From: Oceanospirillaceae bacterium
GTDB taxonomy: Bacteria > Pseudomonadota > Gammaproteobacteria > Pseudomonadales > Balneatricaceae
Direction of reading: 5' to 3'
Assembly (NCBI GenBank): GCA_023954795.1
Contig: JAGSHA010000138.1
Coordinates: 1 to 7,884, forward strand
Length of the DNA: 7,884 bases
Position 1 is the stretch's first letter. Each line of letters starts with the position of its first letter. Below, piece by piece: positions 1-6,569 of the stretch. A program made the position numbers and the translations under genes. The notes below the pieces were generated by a model. It was not told the DNA's origin. It saw nothing but the letters and a program-made list of their open reading frames with translations, and ran no database searches.

Positions 1-1
1 A

Positions 2-1999
2 ACCATAGAAAACATCAGTCTGGGCATCAGCGTAGTTGACCAGCAGATGCGCTTAGTGGCCTGGAACCGCCCCTACGTAGAGATGTTCGATTACCCCGAA
101 GGTCTGATCTGTGTCGGGCGACCGATTGAGGAAGTATTCCGCCACAATGCCATCAAGGGCGAATATGGCCCGGGCGATATAGAAACCCAGGTAAAAAAAC
201 GTTTAGAAGTTCTGCGCTCCAGCCAACCGCATAGCTACGAACGCTTCCGACCGGACGGCACCGTATTGGATGTACGTGGCAATCCCATGCCCAATGGCGG
301 TTATGTGAATACCTACATGGATATCACTGACCACAAACAGATAGAGGAAGCGCTGCGTGAAAGCGAGCAGAACATCCGTATCTATACCGACAACGTGCCG
401 GTTCTGATCGCCTATCTGGACCCCAATCGTCGCTATCTGTTCGTCAACAAAGCGTATGCGTCTACCTTTGACCTGGATCGCCACAATATTTCCGGCCAGC
501 CCTGCTACAAAGTACTGCCGGAAGATGAATACGAACTACGTACGCCGTATATCCGGGAAGCGCTGACAGGAGAGCGTCAGCGCTTCGAAACTCTTCTGCC
601 CACCAAAGACGGCAGCATCCGTTACGCCGAAGTAACCTATATTCCACACATCGGTGAATACGGTGACGTGCTGGGTTATTTCACCCTTTATCAGGATATT
701 ACGGAACGCCGACTGGCTGAGCAGGCCCTACAGGAAACCAACGAAACACTGGAACAACGGGTTAGAGAGCGGACACATGCCCTCTCGGTTGTGAACAAAG
801 AACTGCGTAAGGAAAACACAATCCGCTCACTGATGGAGGACGAACTACGTCAGGCTAAGTCCGACGCAGAGGCAGCCAACCTGGGTAAAACTCGATTCCT
901 CGCGGCCGCCAGTCACGATCTGCTTCAACCACTCAATGCTGCGCGCCTGTTCTCCTCCGCTTTAGCTCAAAAAAGCCACAGTGACGAAACCCGACAGCTT
1001 GTGGATAATCTGGACGGCTCACTGAAAGCAGCCGAAGAGCTTATCACCGCAATTTTGGACATATCCAAGCTCGATGCGGGCGCGCTGGAACCTTCCATCA
1101 CAGATTTCTGCGTAAGCGATCTATTCAGCACGTTGTCGGTAGAATTCACCGCCATGGCCGTGGACAAATCCCTCAAATTCCGCTGCCACCCCTGCAAACT
1201 AGTTGTCCGCTCAGATCAACAGATGCTGCGCCGTATACTGCAGAACTTCCTTTCCAATGCGATTCGCTACACCCAGAACGGCGGCATTTTATTAGGCTGC
1301 CGTAAACGCGGAAACAAACTGCGTTTCGAAGTATGGGACACCGGCGTAGGCATTCCACAAAATAAACTCAAAGAGGTGTTTGAGGAATTCCGACGCATCG
1401 ACAATCCAAAACACTCTCAAGTTCAAGGACTTGGATTGGGACTCGCCATCACTGAACGCATCGCACGCATGCTGGAGCACCGCCTGCGCGTACGCTCCTG
1501 GCCAACAAAAGGTACTGTATTCAGCGTCGAGGTTCCGCTGGGCGTCGCCGAAAATGCTGTTAAACAGAAACCAGAAAACCGGGGCTGGATACGCAGCAAA
1601 GGTCTTAACGGTATACGCGTCCTGGTAATTGATAACGAGCCGAAAATACTGGAAGGAATGAGCGCACTGCTTGGCGGCTGGTCCTGCGAGGTTGCCGTGG
1701 CTATTTCAGGCAATGAAGCGATTGCCCGCATTCAGGAGGAACATTTTGAACCTGACATTATTTTGGCGGATTACCATCTGTCAGAAACAGATACCGGGGT
1801 CAACGCACTCAAAGAGATACAAATACTCACTGATCGCGAAATACCTGCCATCGTCATCACTGCAGACCGAACTGAAGAGGTTAAAATTGAAATTGCCTCA
1901 GCGGGTGCCCAGCTGCTAACAAAACCGATCCGGCCTGCCGCACTGCGCGCCATTATCAACAAACTCATCGCCAATGCCCGTGCGCTGGCAACGGAATAA
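2..1999 (+). CDS. Hybrid sensor histidine kinase/response regulator, CrbS/MxtR- or NahK/ErcS'-like, 5' truncated by window edge
   Basis: The frame is open from base 2 with no stop, so the ATG at 47 is internal and the gene starts outside the window; 665 residues are visible. Numbering from base 2: a PAS_7-type domain (about 1-110, beginning TIENISLGISVVD), a second PAS (about 118-235, ending in an ITERR motif), a coiled coil (about 230-290), and HisKA with the motif SHDLLQP and phospho-acceptor His305 (bases 914-916). The HATPase follows, with N-box NFLSN at 415-419, DTGVGIP from 446 and GLGLGLAI from 476. A C-terminal receiver (about 540-655) has Asp590 (bases 1769-1771) and the LTKP lysine. 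All catalytic residues are present. PAS_7 plus the HDLxQP-type His box is known from the CrbS/MxtR and NahK/ErcS' kinases. CrbS-type proteins carry an N-terminal sodium/solute-symporter module, which cannot be seen here. The convergent regulator and acs favour a CrbS-like acetate-sensing role (inference). It autophosphorylates and probably relays to its own receiver and to a partner regulator. Confidence 0.9.
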   Translation, partial: TIENISLGISVVDQQMRLVAWNRPYVEMFDYPEGLICVGRPIEEVFRHNAIKGEYGPGDIETQVKKRLEVLRSSQPHSYERFRPDGTVLDVRGNPMPNGGYVNTYMDITDHKQIEEALRESEQNIRIYTDNVPVLIAYLDPNRRYLFVNKAYASTFDLDRHNISGQPCYKVLPEDEYELRTPYIREALTGERQRFETLLPTKDGSIRYAEVTYIPHIGEYGDVLGYFTLYQDITERRLAEQALQETNETLEQRVRERTHALSVVNKELRKENTIRSLMEDELRQAKSDAEAANLGKTRFLAAASHDLLQPLNAARLFSSALAQKSHSDETRQLVDNLDGSLKAAEELITAILDISKLDAGALEPSITDFCVSDLFSTLSVEFTAMAVDKSLKFRCHPCKLVVRSDQQMLRRILQNFLSNAIRYTQNGGILLGCRKRGNKLRFEVWDTGVGIPQNKLKEVFEEFRRIDNPKHSQVQGLGLGLAITERIARMLEHRLRVRSWPTKGTVFSVEVPLGVAENAVKQKPENRGWIRSKGLNGIRVLVIDNEPKILEGMSALLGGWSCEVAVAISGNEAIARIQEEHFEPDIILADYHLSETDTGVNALKEIQILTDREIPAIVITADRTEEVKIEIASAGAQLLTKPIRPAALRAIINKLIANARALATE

Positions 2000-2012
2000 A
2001 TACAGGCACAAA

Positions 2013-2036
2013 AAAAGGTGCCATCAGGCACCTTTT
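2013..2036. terminator. Bidirectional intrinsic terminator between convergent genes
   Basis: A perfect 10-bp stem (2013-2022 pairs with 2027-2036, AAAAGGTGCC/GGCACCTTTT) closes a 4-nt ATCA loop, 13 bp after the kinase stop and 26 bp after the regulator stop on the other strand. The plus strand ends in four T; the minus strand reads into seven T (A run at 2010-2016). It should therefore work both ways and better for the minus-strand regulator. Confidence 0.88.
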
Positions 2037-2062
2037 ACAATCGATCCGAGTTTAAGCGGTAT

Positions 2063-2728
2063 TTACTCTACATCCGTCTTCGGTGGCTCTACACCAAGAC
2101 GCTGAGCAGCGATTACAGCCTGAGTACGGCTGTGCACACCTAACTTACGCAAAATAGCGGTTACATGGGCCTTAATGGTTGCTTCAGAAACATTCAGTTC
2201 ATAAGCAATCTGCTTGTTCAACAAGCCTTCGGTTAGCATCGTCAGTACACGGAACTGCTGTGGTGTAAGGGCGGCCAAAGCAACTGCAAACTTCTGATCT
2301 TCTTCGCTTACATCACCCAAATTGTCCGCAACTTCTTGCGGCAACCACTCTTCTCCTTCGAGTACAGCCTTAATCGCGTCGGAGATAGTTTCCAGTGGTG
2401 AGGATTTCGGGATAAAACCAGACGCACCATAATCAAGCGCGCGCTTCATAACATATGGCTGCTCACTACCTGATACAACAACCACTGGAATCCCCGGATT
2501 CTGTCCTCGTAAGAACACCAACCCAGAAAAGCCATTCGTACCCGGCATATGAATATCCAGCAACACCAGATCTGCGTCAGGATTCTGATCTACTGCTTCC
2601 TGAACCGCCGCCAAAGAATCAGCTTCTACTGTTGCCACACCTGGCACGGCCTGTGCCACTGCCTGCTTCAACGCTGCTCGAAACAGCGGATGATCATCAG
2701 CAATAATTATTTTTTGTGCTAGCTGCAT
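2063..2728 (-). CDS. LuxR/NarL-family response regulator, CrbR/ErdR-like
   Basis: This 221-residue two-domain regulator has an N-terminal receiver (about 6-122) with acidic pair Asp11/Asp12, phospho-acceptor Asp58 in LLDIHMPG, Ser86 and Lys108 (IPKSSP). A LuxR/GerE helix-turn-helix follows at about 154-210, with LTPQQFRVL, the NKQIAYELNVSEATIKAHV recognition region, and LRKLGVHSRTQAV. I chose the ATG at 2728 because a G-rich Shine-Dalgarno (GAGGGGGG, 2746-2739) lies upstream; an in-frame GTG at 2752 would add eight residues but has no better site. It lies downstream of acs on the same strand, separated by a terminator, and faces the hybrid kinase. Family and context match CrbR (Vibrio) and ErdR (Pseudomonas), which activate acs when phosphorylated by CrbS/MxtR. 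That pairing is inferred, not shown. It is a cytoplasmic DNA-binding protein. Confidence 0.92.
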   Translation of the reverse strand: MQLAQKIIIADDHPLFRAALKQAVAQAVPGVATVEADSLAAVQEAVDQNPDADLVLLDIHMPGTNGFSGLVFLRGQNPGIPVVVVSGSEQPYVMKRALDYGASGFIPKSSPLETISDAIKAVLEGEEWLPQEVADNLGDVSEEDQKFAVALAALTPQQFRVLTMLTEGLLNKQIAYELNVSEATIKAHVTAILRKLGVHSRTQAVIAAQRLGVEPPKTDVE

Positions 2729-2738
2729 GCGTTTACTA

Positions 2739-2767
2739 CCCCCCTCTTGCACCTCTGACAGTGCAAG
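2739..2767 (-). promoter_or_regulatory. Leader inverted repeat abutting the regulator's Shine-Dalgarno
   Basis: A perfect 7-bp inverted repeat (CTTGCAC at 2767-2761 and GTGCAAG at 2752-2746 on the minus strand) with an 8-nt spacer directly precedes the G-rich ribosome-binding stretch (2745-2739), which is 10 nt from the ATG. As RNA it would form a hairpin ending at the Shine-Dalgarno; as DNA it could be an operator for autoregulation. The structure is visible; the function is unknown. Confidence 0.45.
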
Positions 2768-2796
2768 TTCCTGTACTGCAACTTAATCCCGGCTCC

Positions 2797-2802
2797 ATCA
2801 TA
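2797..2802 (-). promoter_or_regulatory. Candidate -10 box for the response regulator gene
   Basis: TATGAT on the minus strand matches five of six bases of the sigma-70 -10 consensus and lies just after the acs terminator, giving a predicted start near 2790 and a leader of about 60 nt. No good -35 hexamer is found at the right spacing, because that position falls in the terminator stem. A separate promoter is expected since the terminator cuts this gene off from acs, but this box is a weak call. Confidence 0.3.
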
Positions 2803-2817
2803 ACACCGTTAATACAA

Positions 2818-2850
2818 AAACTCCCACCAGGCAAAACCGGGTGGGAGTTT
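2818..2850 (-). terminator. Intrinsic terminator of acs
   Basis: An 11-bp perfect stem (2818-2828 with 2840-2850, AAACTCCCACC/GGTGGGAGTTT) with an 11-nt loop lies 24 bp past the acs stop. On the minus strand it is completed by a run of five T (complement of 2816-2820), as in a Rho-independent terminator. It separates acs from the downstream response regulator gene. Confidence 0.88.
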
Positions 2851-2874
2851 CAAGTATCAGGCTATCAGGAAGGA

Positions 2875-4830
2875 TTAGCCTTTACGGTTCATTCGATTTT
2901 CGATCAGATCATCAACAACCGTTGGATCAGCCAGTGTGGAGGTATCACCCAGCGCACCGAAATCGTCTTCAGCGATTTTACGCAGGATACGACGCATGAT
3001 TTTACCGGAACGGGTTTTTGGCATACCTGGCGCAAACTGAATCAGATCTGGAGATGCGATTGGACCGATCTCAGAACGCACGTGCATGCGCAGCTCTTTC
3101 AACAGCTCATCAGACTGCTCAAAGCCAGACTGCAGGGTTACATAAACATAGATACCCTGACCCTTCACATCGTGTGGATAGCCCACTACAGCCGCCTCAG
3201 CAACCGCTTCATGTGCAACCAGCGCAGATTCAACCTCTGCAGTACCCATACGGTGACCCGATACGTTGATTACGTCATCAACTCGACCGGTGATCCAGTA
3301 GTAACCGTCTTCATCACGACGCGCACCATCACCCGTGGTGTAAACACCTTTGTAGGTAGAGAAGTACGTCTGGATAAAGCGTTCATGATCGCCCCAGATT
3401 GAACGACTCTGACCAGGCCAGGAATCTTTCAGTACCAGGTTGCCATCAACAGCACCTTCCAGCTCCTTACCTTCTGCATCCAGCAACGCAGGCTGTACAC
3501 CGAAGAATGGACGGGTAGCAGAACCCGGCTTAGTTGCAGTCGCACCTGGCAGAGGCAGGATCATCATGCCGCCAGTTTCTGTCTGCCACCATGTATCAAC
3601 GATTGGGCAACGACCCTGACCGATAATACGGTGATACCATTCCCACGCTTCCGGGTTGATCGGCTCACCTACAGAACCCAGGATACGCAGGGTAGACAGG
3701 TCAGAATCACCCAGTACATCTTCACCCTGCTGCATCAGTGCACGAATTGCAGTTGGTGCGGTGTAGAACTGGTTAACTTTATGCTTCTCGATAACACGAC
3801 CGAAACGGCTGTTATCCGGGTAGCTAGGCACACCTTCAAACATCAGAGAGGTGCCGCCGTTCGCCAATGGTCCGTATACGATGTAGCTGTGACCGGTTAC
3901 CCAACCCACATCCGCTGTACACCAGTAGATGTCACCTTCTTTGTAATCGAAAGCGTATTCATGCGTCATGGACGCATACACCATGTAACCGCCGGTGGTG
4001 TGTTTCAGGCCTTTTGGCGCACCGGTTGAACCAGAGGTGTACAGAATGAACATTGGCGCTTCTGCTTCCATCTCTTCTGCAGCGCAATCTGCAGAAGCTT
4101 CAGCCACCAGGTCTTCATACCAAACATCAACACTGTCGTTCCAAGCAACGTCTTTGTCGACGCGCTTAACAACGATCACACTGTTAACACACTCTTTCGC
4201 CGCACCATTCTGCAAGGCTTTATCAACGTTCTCTTTCAGAGGAACAGACTTGCCCGCACGCAGAGAGTAGTTTGAAGTCACAACCACTTTGGAGTTTGCA
4301 CCTTCGATACGCGCCGCCAGCGCTTCCGGAGAGAAACCCCCGAAAACGATAGAGTGCACAGCACCGATACGGGTACATGCCAGCATGGCAACCGCAGCTT
4401 CAGGGATCATTGGCATGTACAGGGTAACAACATCACCCTTTTCAACGCCGCGTGCTTTCAGAGCATTGGAGAACTTACATACGCGCTCGTGCAGGTCACG
4501 GTAAGTAATATTTTCAGATTCGCTAGGGTCATCACCTTCCCAGATGATCGCTACCTGATCACCGCGAGTTTCCAGGTGGCGGTCCAGACAGTTGTAAGAT
4601 GCGTTCAGCGTACCGTCTTCGAACCAGCGGATATCAACATTGTGCGGATCAAAGGAAGTGTTCTTAACTTTCGTGTACGGCTTAAACCAATCCAGACGCT
4701 TACCGGCTTCGCCCCAGAATGCATCCGGGTCGTTTACAGACTGCTCGTACATCGCCAGATACTTATCGTTATCGATGTGAGCTTCCGCTGCAATTTCAGG
4801 AGAAACTGGATATACCTTTTCTTCACTCAT
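2875..4830 (-). CDS. acs: Acetyl-CoA synthetase (AMP-forming acetate--CoA ligase)
   Basis: This 651-residue protein is full length (enterobacterial Acs is about 652). It converts acetate, ATP and CoA to acetyl-CoA, AMP and pyrophosphate in the cytoplasm, the high-affinity route for acetate scavenging. Visible motifs: the adenylate-forming P-loop YTSGSTGAPKG at 264-274; DTWWQTETGG at 412-421, whose Trp414 shapes the small acetate pocket in characterised Acs; YTTGDGARRDEDGYYWITGR and the hinge region before DDVINVSGHR; and the C-terminal PKTRSGKIMRR motif with catalytic Lys610. That lysine equals the one acetylated by Pat-type acetyltransferases (Lys609 in the enteric enzyme), so post-translational control is likely. 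The ATG at 4830 follows an AAGGG Shine-Dalgarno eight bases upstream. Its own terminator lies downstream, so it is probably monocistronic. Its upstream region carries paired palindromes likely to bind an activator. Confidence 0.97.
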   Translation of the reverse strand: MSEEKVYPVSPEIAAEAHIDNDKYLAMYEQSVNDPDAFWGEAGKRLDWFKPYTKVKNTSFDPHNVDIRWFEDGTLNASYNCLDRHLETRGDQVAIIWEGDDPSESENITYRDLHERVCKFSNALKARGVEKGDVVTLYMPMIPEAAVAMLACTRIGAVHSIVFGGFSPEALAARIEGANSKVVVTSNYSLRAGKSVPLKENVDKALQNGAAKECVNSVIVVKRVDKDVAWNDSVDVWYEDLVAEASADCAAEEMEAEAPMFILYTSGSTGAPKGLKHTTGGYMVYASMTHEYAFDYKEGDIYWCTADVGWVTGHSYIVYGPLANGGTSLMFEGVPSYPDNSRFGRVIEKHKVNQFYTAPTAIRALMQQGEDVLGDSDLSTLRILGSVGEPINPEAWEWYHRIIGQGRCPIVDTWWQTETGGMMILPLPGATATKPGSATRPFFGVQPALLDAEGKELEGAVDGNLVLKDSWPGQSRSIWGDHERFIQTYFSTYKGVYTTGDGARRDEDGYYWITGRVDDVINVSGHRMGTAEVESALVAHEAVAEAAVVGYPHDVKGQGIYVYVTLQSGFEQSDELLKELRMHVRSEIGPIASPDLIQFAPGMPKTRSGKIMRRILRKIAEDDFGALGDTSTLADPTVVDDLIENRMNRKG

Positions 4831-4887
4831 CGTGATGCCCTTAGCTGTAAATTATTTTAATTCTTGGAATCCGTTAGCCCTTTTTTA

Positions 4888-4909
4888 GACCTGATATACA
4901 GCATCAGGT
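4888..4909 (-). promoter_or_regulatory. Stem-loop in the predicted acs mRNA leader
   Basis: GACCTGAT (4909-4902) and ATCAGGTC (4895-4888) on the minus strand form a perfect 8-bp stem with a 7-nt loop. If transcription starts near 4951, it lies about 42-63 nt into the leader, 57 nt before the start codon. It is followed by an A-rich run rather than T, so it is not a terminator. It may be a leader structure or a protein-binding inverted repeat. Confidence 0.45.
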
Positions 4910-4957
4910 CCTTATACTTCTTATTAAGGCGTTTCGTGTGTCCGTTAACTGGTAAGT

Positions 4958-4987
4958 TTTATACCCGTACGGCACTCACCGCCTGAA
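4958..4987 (-). promoter_or_regulatory. Predicted acs promoter (-10 TATAAA, weak -35 TTCAGG)
   Basis: On the minus strand TATAAA (4963-4958) matches five of six bases of the -10 consensus. TTCAGG (4987-4982), 18 bp upstream, matches only three of six of the -35. A strong -10 with a poor -35 is typical of an activator-dependent sigma-70 promoter, and an imperfect palindrome pair ends one base upstream of the -35. The predicted start near 4951 gives a leader of about 120 nt. TATAAG at 4916-4911 is an alternative -10. Confidence 0.5.
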
Positions 4988-4988
4988 T

Positions 4989-5002
4989 TAGACATTGGTC
5001 TA
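4989..5002. promoter_or_regulatory. Promoter-proximal palindromic operator for acs
   Basis: TAGAC-CAAT-GTCTA (minus-strand reading) is a 14-bp palindrome with a 4-bp centre. Its 12-bp core AGACCAATGTCT recurs exactly 22 bp upstream. Its centre is about 44 bp before the predicted acs start, a class II activator position next to RNA polymerase. The likely ligand is the adjacent LuxR/NarL-type regulator (inference). Confidence 0.6.
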
Positions 5003-5010
5003 TCCGGCCT

Positions 5011-5024
5011 AAGACATTGGTCTT
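5011..5024. promoter_or_regulatory. Promoter-distal palindromic operator for acs
   Basis: AAGAC-CAAT-GTCTT (minus-strand reading) is a 14-bp palindrome sharing a 12-bp core with the proximal site, including the asymmetric CAAT centre in the same orientation. The 22-bp period is about two helical turns, so two dimers would bind the same DNA face, at about -66 and -44 of the predicted acs start. Confidence 0.6.
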
Positions 5025-5065
5025 GGTTAGGTTTTCAGCCGCCCTCAAGGGCAACCATACAAGGT

Positions 5066-5164
5066 CCTTAAACAGAGCTGATCTTGCCGCTAAATACCTT
5101 ATCAGGCCGTTAAATCCACAACTTCCTTGCGCCTTAAACCCTCGAAAAGTGCAATTCCCTAAAC
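5066..5164. repeat. Five imperfect short repeats, C[CG][CT]TAAA[CT]
   Basis: On the plus strand the octamers begin at 5066 (CCTTAAAC), 5088 (CGCTAAAT), 5108 (CGTTAAAT), 5132 (CCTTAAAC) and 5157 (CCCTAAAC), all in the same orientation with steps of 22, 20, 24 and 25 bp. They lie between the fleR stop and the acs palindromes. The flanks are only partly alike (GCCGCTAAATACC, GCCGTTAAATCCA). They could be a decayed tandem repeat or a binding-site array; chance is possible. Confidence 0.35.
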
Positions 5165-5168
5165 AGCC

Positions 5169-6545
5169 CTACTTTCCAAGCAATCTATCAAGATCCAGAC
5201 CCGCTTCGCGCATACGGGCTAATTTGTAACGTAATGTTCGGGGACTGATCCCCAAGTTTTCCGCAGCCGTTTTACGGCTTCCGCCCGTTGCTTTGAGCGC
5301 ATCAATAATCAGCTGAAATTCATGCTGCTGGAGATCAGCCCCGAGCTGATTGTTATCATCCGCGTCAACGTCTGCTTCAGTATCCTCGAACTGATCACAC
5401 AGTTCGGAAGTGACCGAATCAGGATTGAGTAATAAGTCGGTCGCACTGATTGCCGTACCGGCCTGCATGATCAGCGCACGCTGTACAACATTATCCAGCT
5501 CGCGAACATTGCCCGGCCAGTTATGCAGCGTCAGCGCCTGCTGTGCATCCGGACTGAACGATGCAAGAGCCCGTCCCATCTTGGTACAGTATTTCGCTAA
5601 CAACCGATCGGCCAAAGGGACAATATCGGCTCGCCGCTCACGTAGAGGCTTCCACTGCAACGGAAAGACATTCAGACGGTAATATAAATCTTCGCGGAAC
5701 TTGCCATCCGTCACATAGGTTTCGAGCTTCCGGTTGCTGGTCGCCAACACACGCACATCCAGCTTGATCAGCTTACGTCCGCCTAACCGTTCAACTTCCT
5801 GCTCCTGCAACACGCGCAATAACTTGGCCTGTAAGCCCTGATCCATCTCACTGATCTCATCAAGCAACAGGGTTCCGCCATTGGCTTGCTCAAACTTACC
5901 CGGGGTGGCCGCATAGGCACCGGTAAACGCACCTTTCTCATAACCAAACAGTGTCGCTTCCAGCATATTCTCAGGAATCGCAGCACAATTAATCGCTACA
6001 AAAGGCGCTTTACGGCGAGACGAGTGGCGGTGAATATATTGCGCCAGCACTTCCTTACCCGTCCCGGATTCACCGGTAATCATCACGGTCGAATCACTCG
6101 CGGCCACACGGCGCGCCAGCTGGAGCAGTTGTTTACTGCTGGTTTCGTCAGCAACCGGCTCTTCTGCCTCTTCAGTACTCAGGGAGCCCTGTGCATAACG
6201 CCGCACGGCTTCCACCAGTGCCTGCGCCTCAAACGGCTTCATCAGGTAGTCAACCGCGCCCGCCTGTATGGCCTCAACCGCCTTATGCACCTGTCCGAAA
6301 GCCGTAATCAGCATGACAGGCAAACCCGGCTGCAACTGCTTAATCCGCTCAAGCAACGCATGACCGTCAATCCCCGGCATATTAACGTCGGTCACGACCA
6401 TCTCCACATGAGTTTCAGCCAACAAACTCAGCGCGGCCTCACCACTTTCTGCCGCCACATATTCAAAACCGGCTAATTCAAGGGTGTCACAGAGCGCTTC
6501 TCGCAACGCGCTGTCATCTTCAACAATCAGAATTCGGGCTGTCAT
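5169..6545 (-). CDS. fleR: Sigma-54-dependent flagellar response regulator FleR
   Basis: This 458-residue NtrC-family regulator is complete. Its receiver (about 4-118) has Asp10/Asp11, phospho-acceptor Asp53 (VVTDVNMPG), Thr81 and Lys103. The AAA+ domain (about 135-365) has Walker A GESGTGKE (158-165), the sigma-54-contacting loop GAFTGA (205-210), Walker B GGTLLLDE (223-230), and FREDLYYRLNVFP, all intact, so it should hydrolyse ATP to open sigma-54 promoters. An acidic linker (about 384-398) leads to a Fis-type helix-turn-helix (about 406-447) ending SPRTLRYKLARMRE, a form characteristic of FleR. The ATG at 6545 lies 24 bp after fleS, with which it should be co-transcribed. Known role in Pseudomonas: once phosphorylated by FleS it activates class III flagellar genes (basal body, hook). 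PilR/NtrC-type alternatives are less likely given the fleQ-fleS context. The weak Shine-Dalgarno suggests translation may be coupled to fleS. Confidence 0.93.
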   Translation of the reverse strand: MTARILIVEDDSALREALCDTLELAGFEYVAAESGEAALSLLAETHVEMVVTDVNMPGIDGHALLERIKQLQPGLPVMLITAFGQVHKAVEAIQAGAVDYLMKPFEAQALVEAVRRYAQGSLSTEEAEEPVADETSSKQLLQLARRVAASDSTVMITGESGTGKEVLAQYIHRHSSRRKAPFVAINCAAIPENMLEATLFGYEKGAFTGAYAATPGKFEQANGGTLLLDEISEMDQGLQAKLLRVLQEQEVERLGGRKLIKLDVRVLATSNRKLETYVTDGKFREDLYYRLNVFPLQWKPLRERRADIVPLADRLLAKYCTKMGRALASFSPDAQQALTLHNWPGNVRELDNVVQRALIMQAGTAISATDLLLNPDSVTSELCDQFEDTEADVDADDNNQLGADLQQHEFQLIIDALKATGGSRKTAAENLGISPRTLRYKLARMREAGLDLDRLLGK

Positions 6546-6569
6546 ATACTCTATCTACCGCTATACCAC

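Larger units (their letters stand above)
4831..5168. other. Intergenic region between fleR and acs (acs control region)
   Basis: This 338-bp stretch has no convincing coding frame or RNA gene. From the acs side it holds the Shine-Dalgarno, an A/T-rich leader, a stem-loop (4888-4909), a -10/-35 pair (4958-4987), two palindromes (4989-5024), and five copies of a C[CG][CT]TAAA[CT] octamer (5066-5164). No clear intrinsic terminator for fleR is seen; GCCC-TCAA-GGGC at 5041-5052 is too short and lacks a T run. Confidence 0.8.

Noticed and set aside
47..1999. The ATG at 47 as the true start of the hybrid kinase
   Set aside because: The frame is open back to base 2 and those residues (TIENISLGISVVDQQ) are the conserved beginning of the PAS_7 domain, so the start lies outside the window.
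2716..3402. Plus-strand open frame of 228 codons
   Set aside because: It lies almost wholly antisense to the well-supported acs gene and crosses its terminator; the translation is low in complexity of motif and resembles no family I recognise. It is a shadow frame.
4354..4860. Plus-strand open frame of 168 codons covering the acs start region
   Set aside because: Antisense to the conserved N-terminal part of acs, without a ribosome-binding site or recognisable domain.
4918..4925. AATAAGAA (minus strand), matching the AANAANAA Hfq/Crc catabolite-repression motif
   Set aside because: A single copy in A/T-rich leader, about 88 nt before the start codon instead of at the ribosome-binding site where such motifs usually act; likely chance.
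5041..5052. GCCC-TCAA-GGGC short inverted repeat as a fleR terminator
   Set aside because: Only a 4-bp stem with a 4-nt loop, with no T run on either side and more than 110 bp from the fleR stop.
5886..6476. Plus-strand open frame of 196 codons
   Set aside because: Antisense to the receiver and AAA+ domains of fleR; rich in Arg, His and Leu as expected of a reverse-complement frame of a conserved gene.
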